From contig JAFAWZ010000116.1 in assembly GCA_019241495.1 (NCBI GenBank), positions 1-14,768 on the forward strand: 14,768 bases of DNA, written 5' to 3'. Made by a program: the position numbers and the translations under genes. The notes beneath the pieces are model-generated. The model was given only the letters and a program-made list of their open reading frames with translations, was not told where the DNA came from and made no database searches. Shown piece after piece: positions 1-8,317 of the stretch (the stretch's first letter is position 1; the number at the start of each line of letters is the position of its first letter). The stretch comes from Acidimicrobiales bacterium (lineage in GTDB: Bacteria > Actinomycetota > Acidimicrobiia > Acidimicrobiales > Palsa-688).

Positions 1-3000
1 AGCGGAGCTGGTCGACCGTTCCAGGCGGGGCGAACTGGGCACCGCCGAGCCCCGCGATGAAATAGCCGCGCCGGATCCGGCCCGCCTCCTCCATGGTCCT
101 GAGGACCGGATAGACCGCCGCGAACCCGCCCGGTACCGCCTCGGCTCTCACCGCATCCCGGGTGAGGATGCCGTGCCGCTCGAGGAGAGTGCCGGCGAGG
201 GCGACTCCCGCCTCGGCCTCTTCACGGCTGTTCGCCGGGCTGTGACGGTCAGCGGACCCGCCCGCCAGTGGCTCGAGCTCACGAGCAACGAGTGACCACC
301 GGCCTTGACCCCGAGGCGGGGCGGCGACCCGAACCGAGCCAGGGCGAGGCCGGAAGGCCCGGCCGAGCGGGGCCCGTCCGGCCGGCTGGCTGCGGCTACG
401 CCCCGACCCGGGGCCGGCACGGTTTCGCCGGCCGGACGGGCCGAGCTCCTCGCGTACCGCGGCGAAACCATCGCAGGTGACTTCGCCGGCCCACACCAGA
501 TCCCACAGGGCCTCCAGGAGCTCGCCGTCGCTGACACCCGGCGCGCCCATCTCCCGGAAGAAGCAGGCCCCTCGGTTCCGAAGGACGCTTCGGACATGGG
601 CATGTACCGCGCTCTGGAGAGCCTGCGACTCCGAGCCGTCGTACCCGAGGCGGCGCAGCAGAAGACCGGCGTGGGCCCGGCGGACAAGCACGACCCGGCC
701 GTCACCCTGGCCAACCACCCCCGCTCCGACCCACATGACGTCGCCGGCCGTGAGCAGCTCATCGAGCAGTCCAGGGCTGTAATCACGAACCCGCGACGAG
801 AGAATGTCCCGCTCCAAGGCGCGGGCCGGGAGGGGCATCCCTTCCAACTGACCGACGACCTCCAACAACCGGTCCGATCCTCCCCGCGCCGGTTCCGACC
901 CCACCGCGGCGATGCCGTGCCAAGCCAGCAGGAAGCGCACCAAGGCGTCAGGTGGGGCAGGCTCGACCTCTTTGCGCAACGCGGCGAGCGACCGCTGGCG
1001 CAGCATGCGCAGCACTTCTATGTCGCACCATTCCTCCCGGTCCCCACCCGGCCGGAAGCCTCCCCTGACCAGCCGGCCGGCCGCGGCGAGCTGGGCGAGG
1101 ACAACGGCGACGGCATCGGGACCGACCCCGAAACGCTCGGCCGGCTGCTCGACGAGAAAGGGTCCGTGGGTTCGGGCCCAACGGCGCACCAACTGCAACA
1201 AGCCGTCGGGTGCGGGCTCCAGCCACACGGCAGGCAATCCTGGCGGCGGGGTGGCCCCCAGCCCGTCCCGGTAACGGGCCACATCCTCGACAGAGACCAG
1301 GCGGTCCTCGCCGGCCACTCGCATCACGACCGCCCGGCGGGCTCCAACGAGTGTCTCCCATGCTTCCCCGGCCAACTCCGGAGGATCGCCGCGCGCCGCG
1401 AGCTCAGCGAGGGAAAGATCGCCGACCCGGCGCAACAGATCGGCGGCCTGTTCCGCGGTGGCAACCCGCCGGTCCGGGGACAGACCCTGCAGCTCGACTT
1501 CCAGATCGCCCAGCACCCCGGCGTCGAGGAGGTCCCGCAGCTCGTCGGTGCCGAGCAGATCGGCCAGCATGCGGCGATCAAGGGTCAGGGCCTGGGCCCG
1601 TCTCTCGGCCAGCGGGGCGTCCCCCTCGTACATGAATTGAGCGACGTAGGCGAACACGAGCCCGCTCGCGAACGGCGAGGGGTCGGCGAGCTCGACCTCA
1701 CCGACGCGGATCCGGCCCCTTTGGACATCGGCGAGCAACCTGGTGAGGCCGGGCAGATCGAAGACGTCCTGCAGGCACTCCCGGTAGGTCTCCAAGACGA
1801 CCGGGAAAGAGCCGTGCCGGCGTGCCACCTCGAGCAGGTCGGCGGCCCGCTGGCGCAGCTGCCACAAGGGAGTCCGAGACCCCGGCCGGCGCCGGGGCAG
1901 CAACAATGAGCGGGCTGCGTTCTCCCTGAACCGGGCTGCGAACAGGGCGGCTCCGCCGAGGGCCCGGACGACCAGTTCCTCGATGCTCCCCGGATCGATG
2001 AGCACCACGTCGAGGGCTGCGGCGTCGTCCGCCTCGGGGAGCCGGACGATGATCCCGTCGTCGCTCCAAAGGACCTGACTGGCCACCCCCCGCTCCTCGC
2101 GCAGGCGGGCTTCGATGGCGAGCGCCCACGGTGCGTGGACCCGGGCGCCGAAAGGGGACAGCACAGCCAGCCGCCAGTCGCCCAGCTCGTCGCGGAAACG
2201 TTCGACGACGATCTGCCGGTCGGTCGGGAGCAGGCCACCGGTCGCTTCCTCCTCTTCGGCCACGTAGGCTCTCAGGTTCCGCACGGCACGCCGGTCCAGG
2301 CCGCAGCGTTCGGCCAGCTCCGCGTCGGATCGGTCGGCCAGCGCACGGACGAAACGGCCTACGGCCTCACCCAGCTCGAAGGGTCGGCCCACCGTGTCGC
2401 CGTGCCAGAACGGCATGCGGCCCGGGAGGCCGGGCGCGGGCACCACGACGACACGGTCACGCGAGATCTCCTCGATCCGCCAGGTAGTGGCGCCGAGGAG
2501 GAACGTCTCGCCGACCCGCGACTCATAGACCATCTCCTCGTCGAGCTCGCCGACCCGGGCGCCCTCCGGGGTGAAGACTCCGAACAGGCCCCGATCCGGG
2601 ATGGTTCCTCCCGATACGACGGCCAGCATCTGGGCTCCGGGCCGAGCCTCCAGCGTGCCGAGGTCTCGGTCCCAAACCAACCGGGGTCGCAGCCCGGCAT
2701 ACTCGTCGCTCGGGTAGCGCCCCGCGAGCATGTCGAGCACCCCTGCGAGCGCCTGATCGGAGAGCTCGCTATAGGGATAGGCCCGGCGCACCATGGCGGC
2801 GACGACCGCGATCGGCACCGGCTCGCCGGCTGCGGCAACCGTTGCGACGAGGTGCTGGGCGAGCACGTCCAGCGCGTTCCTCGGCACCTTGGTCTCCTCC
2901 ACCTGACCGGCCTGCATGCGCTCTGCGACAGCCGCCGCGACCAGGAGGTCGTGGCGGAACTTCGGAAAAATGCACCCTTTCGACGGCTCCCCCACCCGGT

Positions 3001-4174
3001 GACCGGCCCGCCCGATGCGCTGCAGGCCGGAGGCGACCGACACCGGCGCCTCGACTTGGATCACCAGGTCCACCGCTCCCATGTCGATGCCCAGCTCGAG
3101 GCTCGAGGTGGCGACCAGGGCCGGAAGCGTTCCCGCTTTCAAGGCCTCCTCCATCTCGACCCGCTGCTCCCGGGCCAGCGAACCGTGATGGGCCCGGACC
3201 AGGTCCGGTGGGGCACCGGCGCCCAGGTAGGCTGACCCGCCGGCCGAGAACATGAGCGTCTCGGCCGCCAGCTCGTTCAACCGGGCCGCCAGGCGCTCGG
3301 CCAATCGCCTCGAGTTGACGAAGATCAGAGTCGAGCGATGCTGCCTGATCAGCTCGAGGAGCTCGGGATAGATGGCCGGCCAGATCGACCCGTCGGCCTT
3401 CTCCTCGGGGTCGAGGCGCCCCGGGCGGCCCGGCCCGGCCATGTCCTCGAGGGGTACCACCACGCTGAGGTCCATCGGTCTGCGCACCCCCGCATCCACC
3501 ACGGTGACCCGCCGCGGCATCTGGCCTCCGGCCGGGTCGGGGACCTGGCCCCCGAGGAAGCGGGCCAGCTCGTCGAGGGGACGCTGCGTCGCGGAGAGCC
3601 CGATGCGCTGCGGCGGTGCTGCGGTCAGCTCCTCCAGCCGTTCGAGTGACAGGGCCAGGTGGCTGCCCCGTTTGGTTGCCGCCACCGCGTGGATCTCGTC
3701 GACGATGACGTGCTCGACGCCCCCCAGCATGGCGGCCGCGCTCGAGGTGAGCAGCAGGTACAGCGACTCAGGCGTGGTGATCAAGATGTCGGGCGGGCGC
3801 CGGGCCATCCGGCGCCGATCACCCGCCGGTGTGTCGCCCGTGCGGACGGCGATCTCCAGCTTCGGCAGCGGAATGCCCAACCGGTCTGCCTCGCGGGTGA
3901 TACCGGCGAGCGGGACCCGGAGGTTGCGGGCCACGTCGTAGGTCAGCGCTTTCAGCGGGCTCACGTACAACACCCGGCACCCGTCGCTCGGCGGGCCCGT
4001 CAACAGGCGATCCAGGGCCCACAAAAAGGCGGCCAGCGTCTTACCCGAGCCGGTGGGAGCCAGGATGAGGGTGTGGTCGCCCCGGCCGATGGCATCCCAT
4101 CCCTGTTTCTGCGCCTCGGTCGGGGCCGCGAAAGCACCGTCGAACCAGGCGCGTGTCGGTACCGAGAAATCCAC
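1..4174 (-). CDS. lhr: Lhr-type ATP-dependent helicase, C-terminal end cut by window edge
   Basis: Large superfamily 2 helicase related to bacterial Lhr, a 3'-5' translocase on single-stranded DNA linked to DNA repair. The frame is open from a GTG at 4174 to base 1, about 1391 codons, and full-length family members have about 1500. Visible motifs are Walker A APTGSGKT (residues 39-46), TTPES (about 130), DEIH (159-162), SAT (about 193), AHHGSLARE and IGRAGHR (about 387-393). The large Lhr-specific C-terminal region follows. A Pro/Arg/Gly-rich linker lies at about 1245-1288, before a segment starting GRWSLV and containing GGFAAVYPVLR and GYFIAGLGGAQFA, typical of long bacterial Lhr. I checked the frame at the N-terminus and through the last 780 bases in view, and the two ends agree, so no frameshift is indicated. 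There is no clear Shine-Dalgarno. A TACCCT hexamer lies 7 nt before the GTG, which suggests leaderless translation. The gene is divergent from the PAC2 gene. Confidence 0.95.
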   Translation of the reverse strand, partial: MDFSVPTRAWFDGAFAAPTEAQKQGWDAIGRGDHTLILAPTGSGKTLAAFLWALDRLLTGPPSDGCRVLYVSPLKALTYDVARNLRVPLAGITREADRLGIPLPKLEIAVRTGDTPAGDRRRMARRPPDILITTPESLYLLLTSSAAAMLGGVEHVIVDEIHAVAATKRGSHLALSLERLEELTAAPPQRIGLSATQRPLDELARFLGGQVPDPAGGQMPRRVTVVDAGVRRPMDLSVVVPLEDMAGPGRPGRLDPEEKADGSIWPAIYPELLELIRQHRSTLIFVNSRRLAERLAARLNELAAETLMFSAGGSAYLGAGAPPDLVRAHHGSLAREQRVEMEEALKAGTLPALVATSSLELGIDMGAVDLVIQVEAPVSVASGLQRIGRAGHRVGEPSKGCIFPKFRHDLLVAAAVAERMQAGQVEETKVPRNALDVLAQHLVATVAAAGEPVPIAVVAAMVRRAYPYSELSDQALAGVLDMLAGRYPSDEYAGLRPRLVWDRDLGTLEARPGAQMLAVVSGGTIPDRGLFGVFTPEGARVGELDEEMVYESRVGETFLLGATTWRIEEISRDRVVVVPAPGLPGRMPFWHGDTVGRPFELGEAVGRFVRALADRSDAELAERCGLDRRAVRNLRAYVAEEEEATGGLLPTDRQIVVERFRDELGDWRLAVLSPFGARVHAPWALAIEARLREERGVASQVLWSDDGIIVRLPEADDAAALDVVLIDPGSIEELVVRALGGAALFAARFRENAARSLLLPRRRPGSRTPLWQLRQRAADLLEVARRHGSFPVVLETYRECLQDVFDLPGLTRLLADVQRGRIRVGEVELADPSPFASGLVFAYVAQFMYEGDAPLAERRAQALTLDRRMLADLLGTDELRDLLDAGVLGDLEVELQGLSPDRRVATAEQAADLLRRVGDLSLAELAARGDPPELAGEAWETLVGARRAVVMRVAGEDRLVSVEDVARYRDGLGATPPPGLPAVWLEPAPDGLLQLVRRWARTHGPFLVEQPAERFGVGPDAVAVVLAQLAAAGRLVRGGFRPGGDREEWCDIEVLRMLRQRSLAALRKEVEPAPPDALVRFLLAWHGIAAVGSEPARGGSDRLLEVVGQLEGMPLPARALERDILSSRVRDYSPGLLDELLTAGDVMWVGAGVVGQGDGRVVLVRRAHAGLLLRRLGYDGSESQALQSAVHAHVRSVLRNRGACFFREMGAPGVSDGELLEALWDLVWAGEVTCDGFAAVREELGPSGRRNRAGPGSGRSRSQPAGRAPLGRAFRPRPGSVRVAAPPRGQGRWSLVARELEPLAGGSADRHSPANSREEAEAGVALAGTLLERHGILTRDAVRAEAVPGGFAAVYPVLRTMEEAGRIRRGYFIAGLGGAQFAPPGTVDQLR

Positions 4175-4181
4175 ACCGGAA

Positions 4182-4187
4182 AGGGTA
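4182..4187 (-). promoter_or_regulatory. Candidate -10 element for lhr (leaderless)
   Basis: On the minus strand TACCCT ends 7 nt before the GTG start at 4174. It fits the TANNNT pattern of a sigma-A-type -10 box at the distance that would place the transcript start at or next to the start codon. No convincing -35 box is seen. The same arrangement precedes three other unit-leading genes in the window, which raises confidence. Confidence 0.4.
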
Positions 4188-4227
4188 CGAGTGGCCAGTG
4201 ACAACTGCGTTGGCCCACAGAGGGAGG

Positions 4228-4233
4228 TAGCTT
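4228..4233 (+). promoter_or_regulatory. Candidate -10 element for the PAC2 gene
   Basis: TAGCTT lies 8 nt before the ATG at 4242. A purine-rich GGGAGG at 4222-4227 could be read as a ribosome site, but it is 14 nt from the ATG, too far for a good Shine-Dalgarno. A leaderless or very short leader therefore explains the spacing better. No clear -35 box is seen. Confidence 0.35.
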
Positions 4234-4241
4234 CAGGGCCC

Positions 4242-5120
4242 ATGGACGTCGTGCGCTGGCATCAGGAGCCGCAGCTGCGCCGGCCTCTCTTGGTGGTCGC
4301 CTTCGAAGGCTGGAACGACGCCGGGGATGCCTCCTCCCTGGCCCTCGGAGCGCTCGCCGAGGCCTGGCGGGCGGAGCGGTTCGCCACCATCGACTCCGAG
4401 GAGTTCTACGACTTCACCGTGACCCGACCCCAGGTCCGCCTGGGAGAGCGGCAAGAGCGGTACATCGAGTGGCCCGACATCGAGTTGCTCGGAGCTCGGG
4501 TCCCCGGCTCCCGCCACGACCTGGTCCTGCTCCGGGGGGTCGAGCCGCAACTGCGATGGCGGACCTTCTCCGCCGCGGTGGTCACGGTGGCCCAGAAGGT
4601 GGAGGCCGAGCTGGCCGTCATCCTCGGCGCCCTGCTCGCCGACGTGCCCCACACCCGTCCCGTCCGGGTCTCGGGTACCACCGATGACCAGGAGCTGGCC
4701 GATCGGCTCGGCCTGACCGCGGCGTCGTATGAAGGACCGACCGGCATCGTCGGAGTTCTCCACGACACGTTGCGCCGCCACGGGATCCCAACCGCGTCGT
4801 TCTGGGCTGCCGTGCCGCACTATGTCCACCAGCTGCCGTCTCCCAAGGCCGCGCTCGCCCTGGTCGAGAGGTCTGCCGCGCTCCTCGGTGCACCGGTCGA
4901 CTCACCCGAGCTGCGAGCCGCGGCCCGTGACTACGAGAGGCAGGTGAGCGAGCGCATCGCCGACGACGAGGACGCCGCGGCGTACGTGGCACAGCTCGAA
5001 GACGCCGAGGACACCGAGTGGGACGGTGACGGGTCCGGCGACGGGCTGCGCCTCGGCAGCATCGACGAGCTGGCTGCAGAAGTAGAGCGCTTCTTGCGAG
5101 ACCACCCCCGAGACGGCTGA
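4242..5120 (+). CDS. PAC2-family protein (proteasome-assembly-chaperone-like)
   Basis: A 292-residue protein of the PAC2 family, named for eukaryotic proteasome assembly chaperone 2 and common in archaea and actinobacteria, where its biochemical role is not settled. The start of the fold is recognisable as LLVVAFEGWNDAGDASS (about residues 16-32). Further family-like stretches are RWRTFSAAVVTVA, VSGTTDDQELADRLGL, YEGPTGIVGVLHDTLRRHGIPTASFWAAVPHYV and LPSPKAALALVE. The C-terminal third is highly acidic and probably helical. There is no signal peptide or membrane segment, so it is likely cytosolic. The ATG at 4242 is chosen because the family N-terminus follows directly; the frame stays open further upstream, but that part is antisense to the start of lhr. 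The next gene begins 8 nt after the stop, so the two are probably cotranscribed. Confidence 0.88.
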   Translation: MDVVRWHQEPQLRRPLLVVAFEGWNDAGDASSLALGALAEAWRAERFATIDSEEFYDFTVTRPQVRLGERQERYIEWPDIELLGARVPGSRHDLVLLRGVEPQLRWRTFSAAVVTVAQKVEAELAVILGALLADVPHTRPVRVSGTTDDQELADRLGLTAASYEGPTGIVGVLHDTLRRHGIPTASFWAAVPHYVHQLPSPKAALALVERSAALLGAPVDSPELRAAARDYERQVSERIADDEDAAAYVAQLEDAEDTEWDGDGSGDGLRLGSIDELAAEVERFLRDHPRDG

Positions 5121-5128
5121 CGGCGCAG

Positions 5129-5608
5129 GTGGCGTCGAAGCGGGTCTCGGCCGCCGTCTGGAGGGCCCGGCCCGAGCTCATCGTCGCCCTCGACGACCGC
5201 TTCGGCGAGCCGGTGGACGCCTATGTCAACGGCTCGCAGGTCTGGTTGCGCGACGACGGCCCAGGTGGCCTCATCCTCGAATGGCGTCTGCACCCGGTTG
5301 CCCGATACCGATGCCCGGCCGGAGTCGGCACCTACGAGGTCTTCTCTGCCACCGCGCTGGCCCTCGGGACTGGACAGCCGCCTCCCGCCCCGCTGGGGCA
5401 GCTCTGGGATGGCCTCGAGGTGTTTGCCGCCTACGGCGATGACATAGAGCCGCAGCCCCTCGTAGTCGCTGCCGTCGCGGCCCTCGGTCTCGAACCGGAT
5501 GCCCGGGGACTCGTGGACCATCAGACCGTCGCCGACGAATGGGAACGGACGGGCCGAGCCGTGTCCATCGTCGACGCCCTGTTGTCGCAGCTCGCACCGG
5601 GCAGTTAG
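5129..5608 (+). CDS. Conserved-looking protein of unknown function, 159 aa
   Basis: I do not recognise the family. The GTG start lies 8 nt after the PAC2 stop, so this is probably the second gene of that unit. The product is a soluble, mildly acidic protein with no signal peptide or membrane segment. An N-terminal basic helix (KRVSAAVWRAR) leads into an alternating beta-rich core with VDAYVNGSQVWLRDDG and LILEWRLHPVARY. The last 60 residues look helical. It has one cysteine, in YRCPAG. Codon use and GC at third positions match the neighbours, which supports a real gene. It ends in TAG at 5606-5608, overlapping by 3 bases the TAA of the convergent gene on the other strand. Confidence 0.75.
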   Translation: MASKRVSAAVWRARPELIVALDDRFGEPVDAYVNGSQVWLRDDGPGGLILEWRLHPVARYRCPAGVGTYEVFSATALALGTGQPPPAPLGQLWDGLEVFAAYGDDIEPQPLVVAAVAALGLEPDARGLVDHQTVADEWERTGRAVSIVDALLSQLAPGS

Positions 5609-6222
5609 GGGACGCTGCGCCTATCAGGCTCCAGGCTGTAGTGCAGGTCGACCTGCCGGAGCACCCAGGAGAAACGGGCCAAACCATCGACTGCGTCGAC
5701 CGGAACGTAGTCGTCGGCGCCTCTGGCCAGATCGTGGGCCCGCTTGGTCAGGCAGTGCACGAACCCGTCCCAGCCCGCCGGGGTGAGCGCGCAGAGCGCA
5801 GGAAAGCTGCGGCGGCTGACCTTCACGATCCGCACGAGGAGATCCGGCGGCGGCGACCCTCGCTTCAACGGGGGCAGGGTCCCGAGCACCGGCACATCCT
5901 CTGCTTCGAACCGGCCCGGGTTCCGCTCCACGACCATGTGGGCGACATAAGCCCGCCCGACGATGGGGACGCCGACCTCAGGGGTCAAAGAGGGTATCGG
6001 CCTCGCCAACCGGTCGAGGTACCGGAGGGCGAGTGGCGCGGTGAGCGCGCTCAGCGAGGTGACCGAACCGAGGGTGGATTCGACGTCCCGGTCGAGGCGC
6101 TTGGCGGTCTCACCGTCGACTCCCAAGCCGTCGAGATAACGGGCGAGAGCGGCCGCCCCGAACCGCTCGGGCGCGGACTTGACCACCACAGACTGGCGGC
6201 GAGGAGAAGCCCCCCAGGCCAC
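5605..6222 (-). CDS. Protein of unknown function, 205 aa, last gene of redox/Nudix unit
   Basis: Family not recognised. The GTG start at 6222 is supported by a good ribosome site, GGCGGAG, 7 nt upstream and inside the end of the Nudix gene. That gene's TGA lies 3 nt before this start, so the two are translationally coupled. The product is soluble, with no signal peptide and no obvious metal-binding motif. The N-terminal half is helical and leucine/alanine rich (RYLDGL, LTAPLALRYLDRLARP). The middle contains VGRAYVAHMVVERNPGRF. The C-terminal half contains KVSRRSFPALCALTPAGWD and a repeated pattern of aromatic and basic residues. An internal GTG a few codons on is a possible alternative start. 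The tail overlaps the plus-strand gene ending at 5608 by 3 bases. Confidence 0.72.
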   Translation of the reverse strand: MAWGASPRRQSVVVKSAPERFGAAALARYLDGLGVDGETAKRLDRDVESTLGSVTSLSALTAPLALRYLDRLARPIPSLTPEVGVPIVGRAYVAHMVVERNPGRFEAEDVPVLGTLPPLKRGSPPPDLLVRIVKVSRRSFPALCALTPAGWDGFVHCLTKRAHDLARGADDYVPVDAVDGLARFSWVLRQVDLHYSLEPDRRSVP

Positions 6223-6225
6223 CGA

Positions 6226-6915
6226 TCAGCTCCGCCAGATGGACGAGCGGGGCGAGTCGAACACCACATCAATCGGCTTACCCTGTATCGCTTGGAAGGC
6301 CAAGTCCCTCCAATGCCCCCCGCCGGCCAACGGCTCGGGGAGAGAGTCCTGCCGGAACCAGCCCACCCCCCGGGTCTCGAGGGGATGCCCCCGCAGCTCG
6401 CCGCCCACCGCCCGGCAGTGGAACACGAGGGAGTAGAAAGGCAGACCGCGAGCGCCGAGGCGCAGGCCGTCGAACACGGCCACCAACCGCAGAGGCTCAG
6501 CGACTATCCCCGCCTCTTCCTGCACCTCCTTGACCACCACCTCGGCAGGCGAGTAGCCGATGTCGGCCCATCCGGTCGGGTACAGCCATACCCCCGAGTC
6601 GCCGCGCTGGATGAGCAACAGCTCCTCGGTGTCGTTGCCGACGATGGCGCCCACCGCCACCTTGGGCGTCACATAACCCGCCACCCCGTTGCCCACGCTG
6701 TCGATCCACCCCGAGATGAGCGTGTTCTCGTCGTAAGCATCTTCGTCGTGCCCGGCCGAGACTCGAATATCGGCGGCGATTTTCAGGATCTCCTCAAAAC
6801 GCTCCTGCTCGTACAGGTTCTTGGTGAAGGCCAGCCCGGTCCGGGCGATTCCGGCCAGCGCCTCGCTCCATCGCACGAGATCGATGTCGGTAACTTGCCG
6901 GCCAGCCATCGTCAT
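6226..6915 (-). CDS. Nudix hydrolase with N-terminal helical domain
   Basis: A 229-residue Nudix hydrolase, likely cleaving a nucleoside diphosphate linked to another group, such as ADP-ribose or a related dinucleotide. The substrate cannot be read from the sequence. Residues 1-75 form a helical region resembling the N-terminal domain of a Nudix subgroup that acts on X-linked nucleoside diphosphates (LARTGLAF-like segment, ERFEEILKIAADI). The Nudix box runs from G115 to I137. The catalytic pair E133/E134 and G136 are present, but the first glutamate of the classic GX5E pattern is tyrosine (Y121) and the arginine of RE is lysine (K129). I believe this Y/K version is common in this subgroup. 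The ATG at 6915 lies 9 nt after the flavoprotein stop; a second ATG at 6909 is possible. It is the middle gene of a three-gene minus-strand unit. Confidence 0.9.
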   Translation of the reverse strand: MTMAGRQVTDIDLVRWSEALAGIARTGLAFTKNLYEQERFEEILKIAADIRVSAGHDEDAYDENTLISGWIDSVGNGVAGYVTPKVAVGAIVGNDTEELLLIQRGDSGVWLYPTGWADIGYSPAEVVVKEVQEEAGIVAEPLRLVAVFDGLRLGARGLPFYSLVFHCRAVGGELRGHPLETRGVGWFRQDSLPEPLAGGGHWRDLAFQAIQGKPIDVVFDSPRSSIWRS

Positions 6916-6924
6916 GACACTAGG

Positions 6925-8259
6925 TCAGATCCGGTCCGCCAGCGCCCGCGCCGCGGTCTGCAGCGGGTCCCACACGGGAGAGAAGGGCGGGGCATAACCC
7001 AGGTCCAGGCCGAGCAGGTCGTCCACCGTCAGCCTGGCGGCCAGGCAGGCCGCTACGACATCGACGCGCTTGGCCGAGCCACGACCGCCGGTCGTCTGGG
7101 CGCCGAGCAGGCGTCCTGTCTGGCGTTCCGCGACCAGCTTCACGATGGTCGCCCTGGCTTCGGGCATGTACCCCGCCGCGGTCGTCGACTCGATGGTCTC
7201 GGCAACCGCCGCGAAGCCAGCTCGACCCGCCTCAGTCTCGGTGAGCCCGCTGCGCCCTATCTCGAGATCGCACACCCGGGTGACCGCTGTGCCGAGCACC
7301 CCCGGGAAGGTGGTGTAGCCACCCCCGATGTTGATCCCCGCGACCCGCCCCTGCTTGTTCGCCACCGTTCCGAGGGCCTGGTAGCTGGGCTGGCCGGAGA
7401 CCAGATTGAAGGTCTGGCAGCAGTCCCCGGCCGCCCAGACGCCAGGAACAGAGCTACGTTGCTGGCGATCCACGACGAGCCCGCCTTTGAGCCCCGTCTC
7501 CAGCCCCGCGTCGGCGCCGAGGCGGCTGTCGGGCCGGACCCCTGTCCCCAGGATCACCAGGTCCGCCGGGACATCGCCAGCGGACGTCTGCACAGCCGTC
7601 TCTGTTACCGAAGTAGCCTCCGCGCTCACCATCACCTGGATGCCCATGCCCCGCAGGGCCTTGCCGATACGGGCGCCGACTTCAGGGTCGAGGCTCGGCA
7701 TGACCTCGGCCCCAGCTTCGACCACGGTCACCTCGACGCGGCGCGATTTGAAGGCCTCGGCGACCTCCAGGCCCACATATCCGCTGCCCACCACCACGAC
7801 CCGCCGGGGTCGGCGGCGATAGGCGTCGTCCAAGAGCCGGGCCGCGTCGTCGAGGGTCTGCACCCCGTGCACGTGGGGCAGCTCGAACCCGGGCCGGTCG
7901 GGTCGGACCGGGCGGGCTCCGGTAGCGATATGGAGGAGATCGAAGCCCAGGTGGAAGGTTCGGCCGTGGACGAGGTTGTGCACCTCGGCCCGCCTGGTGT
8001 CCAGATCCAGGCCGACGACCTCGTGTTGGATGCGAACGTCGATACGGGCGGCGCGGAACTCGGCCGGGGTGCGCACCACCAGGTCATCTGTGGCCGTCAC
8101 GGACCCGGCGATGAGGTAGGGGATCCCGCACGCCGAGTAGCTCGTGAAGCGACCCCGCTCGACCGCCACGATCTCCAGATCGGGCGAGAGACGGCGGGCC
8201 CGGGTAGCCGCGGACATCCCGGCCGCGTCGCCACCGACGACCAGTAGTCGCTGTGCCAT
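6925..8259 (-). CDS. CoA-disulfide-reductase-like FAD/NAD(P)-dependent oxidoreductase
   Basis: A 444-residue flavoprotein of the pyridine nucleotide-disulfide oxidoreductase class, closest in motif layout to CoA-disulfide reductases and NADH oxidases/peroxidases that use a single active-site cysteine. An FAD-binding motif VVGGDAAGMSAA is at residues 7-18. The redox cysteine C44 lies in SYSACGIPY, where these families carry the catalytic cysteine. ATGARP is at 112-117, the NAD(P)-binding GSGYVG at 158-163, and the second FAD motif GVWAAGDC at about 290. The C-terminal dimerisation domain ends with a GYAPPFSPVWDPLQ segment. The ATG at 8259 is preferred to an in-frame GTG at 8286 because the FAD motif normally starts within 10 residues and a TACAGT hexamer lies 7 nt upstream. 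Substrate choice (CoA disulfide, oxygen, peroxide or polysulfide) cannot be decided. It leads the unit with the Nudix gene. Confidence 0.9.
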   Translation of the reverse strand: MAQRLLVVGGDAAGMSAATRARRLSPDLEIVAVERGRFTSYSACGIPYLIAGSVTATDDLVVRTPAEFRAARIDVRIQHEVVGLDLDTRRAEVHNLVHGRTFHLGFDLLHIATGARPVRPDRPGFELPHVHGVQTLDDAARLLDDAYRRRPRRVVVVGSGYVGLEVAEAFKSRRVEVTVVEAGAEVMPSLDPEVGARIGKALRGMGIQVMVSAEATSVTETAVQTSAGDVPADLVILGTGVRPDSRLGADAGLETGLKGGLVVDRQQRSSVPGVWAAGDCCQTFNLVSGQPSYQALGTVANKQGRVAGINIGGGYTTFPGVLGTAVTRVCDLEIGRSGLTETEAGRAGFAAVAETIESTTAAGYMPEARATIVKLVAERQTGRLLGAQTTGGRGSAKRVDVVAACLAARLTVDDLLGLDLGYAPPFSPVWDPLQTAARALADRI

Positions 8260-8266
8260 CGCCCAG

Positions 8267-8272
8267 ACTGTA
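8267..8272 (-). promoter_or_regulatory. Candidate -10 element for the flavoprotein unit
   Basis: On the minus strand TACAGT ends 7 nt before the ATG at 8259. It fits TANNNT at leaderless spacing and supports this ATG over the upstream GTG at 8286, which would lie ahead of the transcript start. Confidence 0.4.
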
Positions 8273-8289
8273 AAGGGCGCGCTCACCTG

Positions 8290-8316
8290 CCAACACGGAT
8301 TAGGCCAACATGGATT
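8290..8316 (+). repeat. Imperfect 15-bp tandem repeat in a divergent promoter region
   Basis: CCAACACGGATT at 8290-8301 recurs as CCAACATGGATT at 8305-8316, 11 of 12 bases identical with a 15-bp period. It lies between the divergent starts at 8259 and 8318 and stops two bases before the GTG of the plus-strand gene. It may be a binding site for a regulator or a small duplication. Confidence 0.5.
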
Positions 8317-8317
8317 C

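Noticed and set aside
305..1909. A 534-codon plus-strand frame, with another at 2135-3235.
   Set aside because: Both are antisense to the lhr reading frame, which shows family motifs throughout. Their composition is typical of shadow frames.
1..4174. Possible frameshift in lhr, since several shorter minus-strand frames appear there.
   Set aside because: The true frame has no stop before the window edge, and the start and the C-terminal motifs lie in the same phase, so the gene looks intact as far as it can be seen.
5539..8247. A 902-codon open frame on the plus strand.
   Set aside because: It runs antisense through three well-supported minus-strand genes, its translation has no recognisable domain and is rich in Arg, Pro, Gly and His, and such frames arise from GC-rich third positions.
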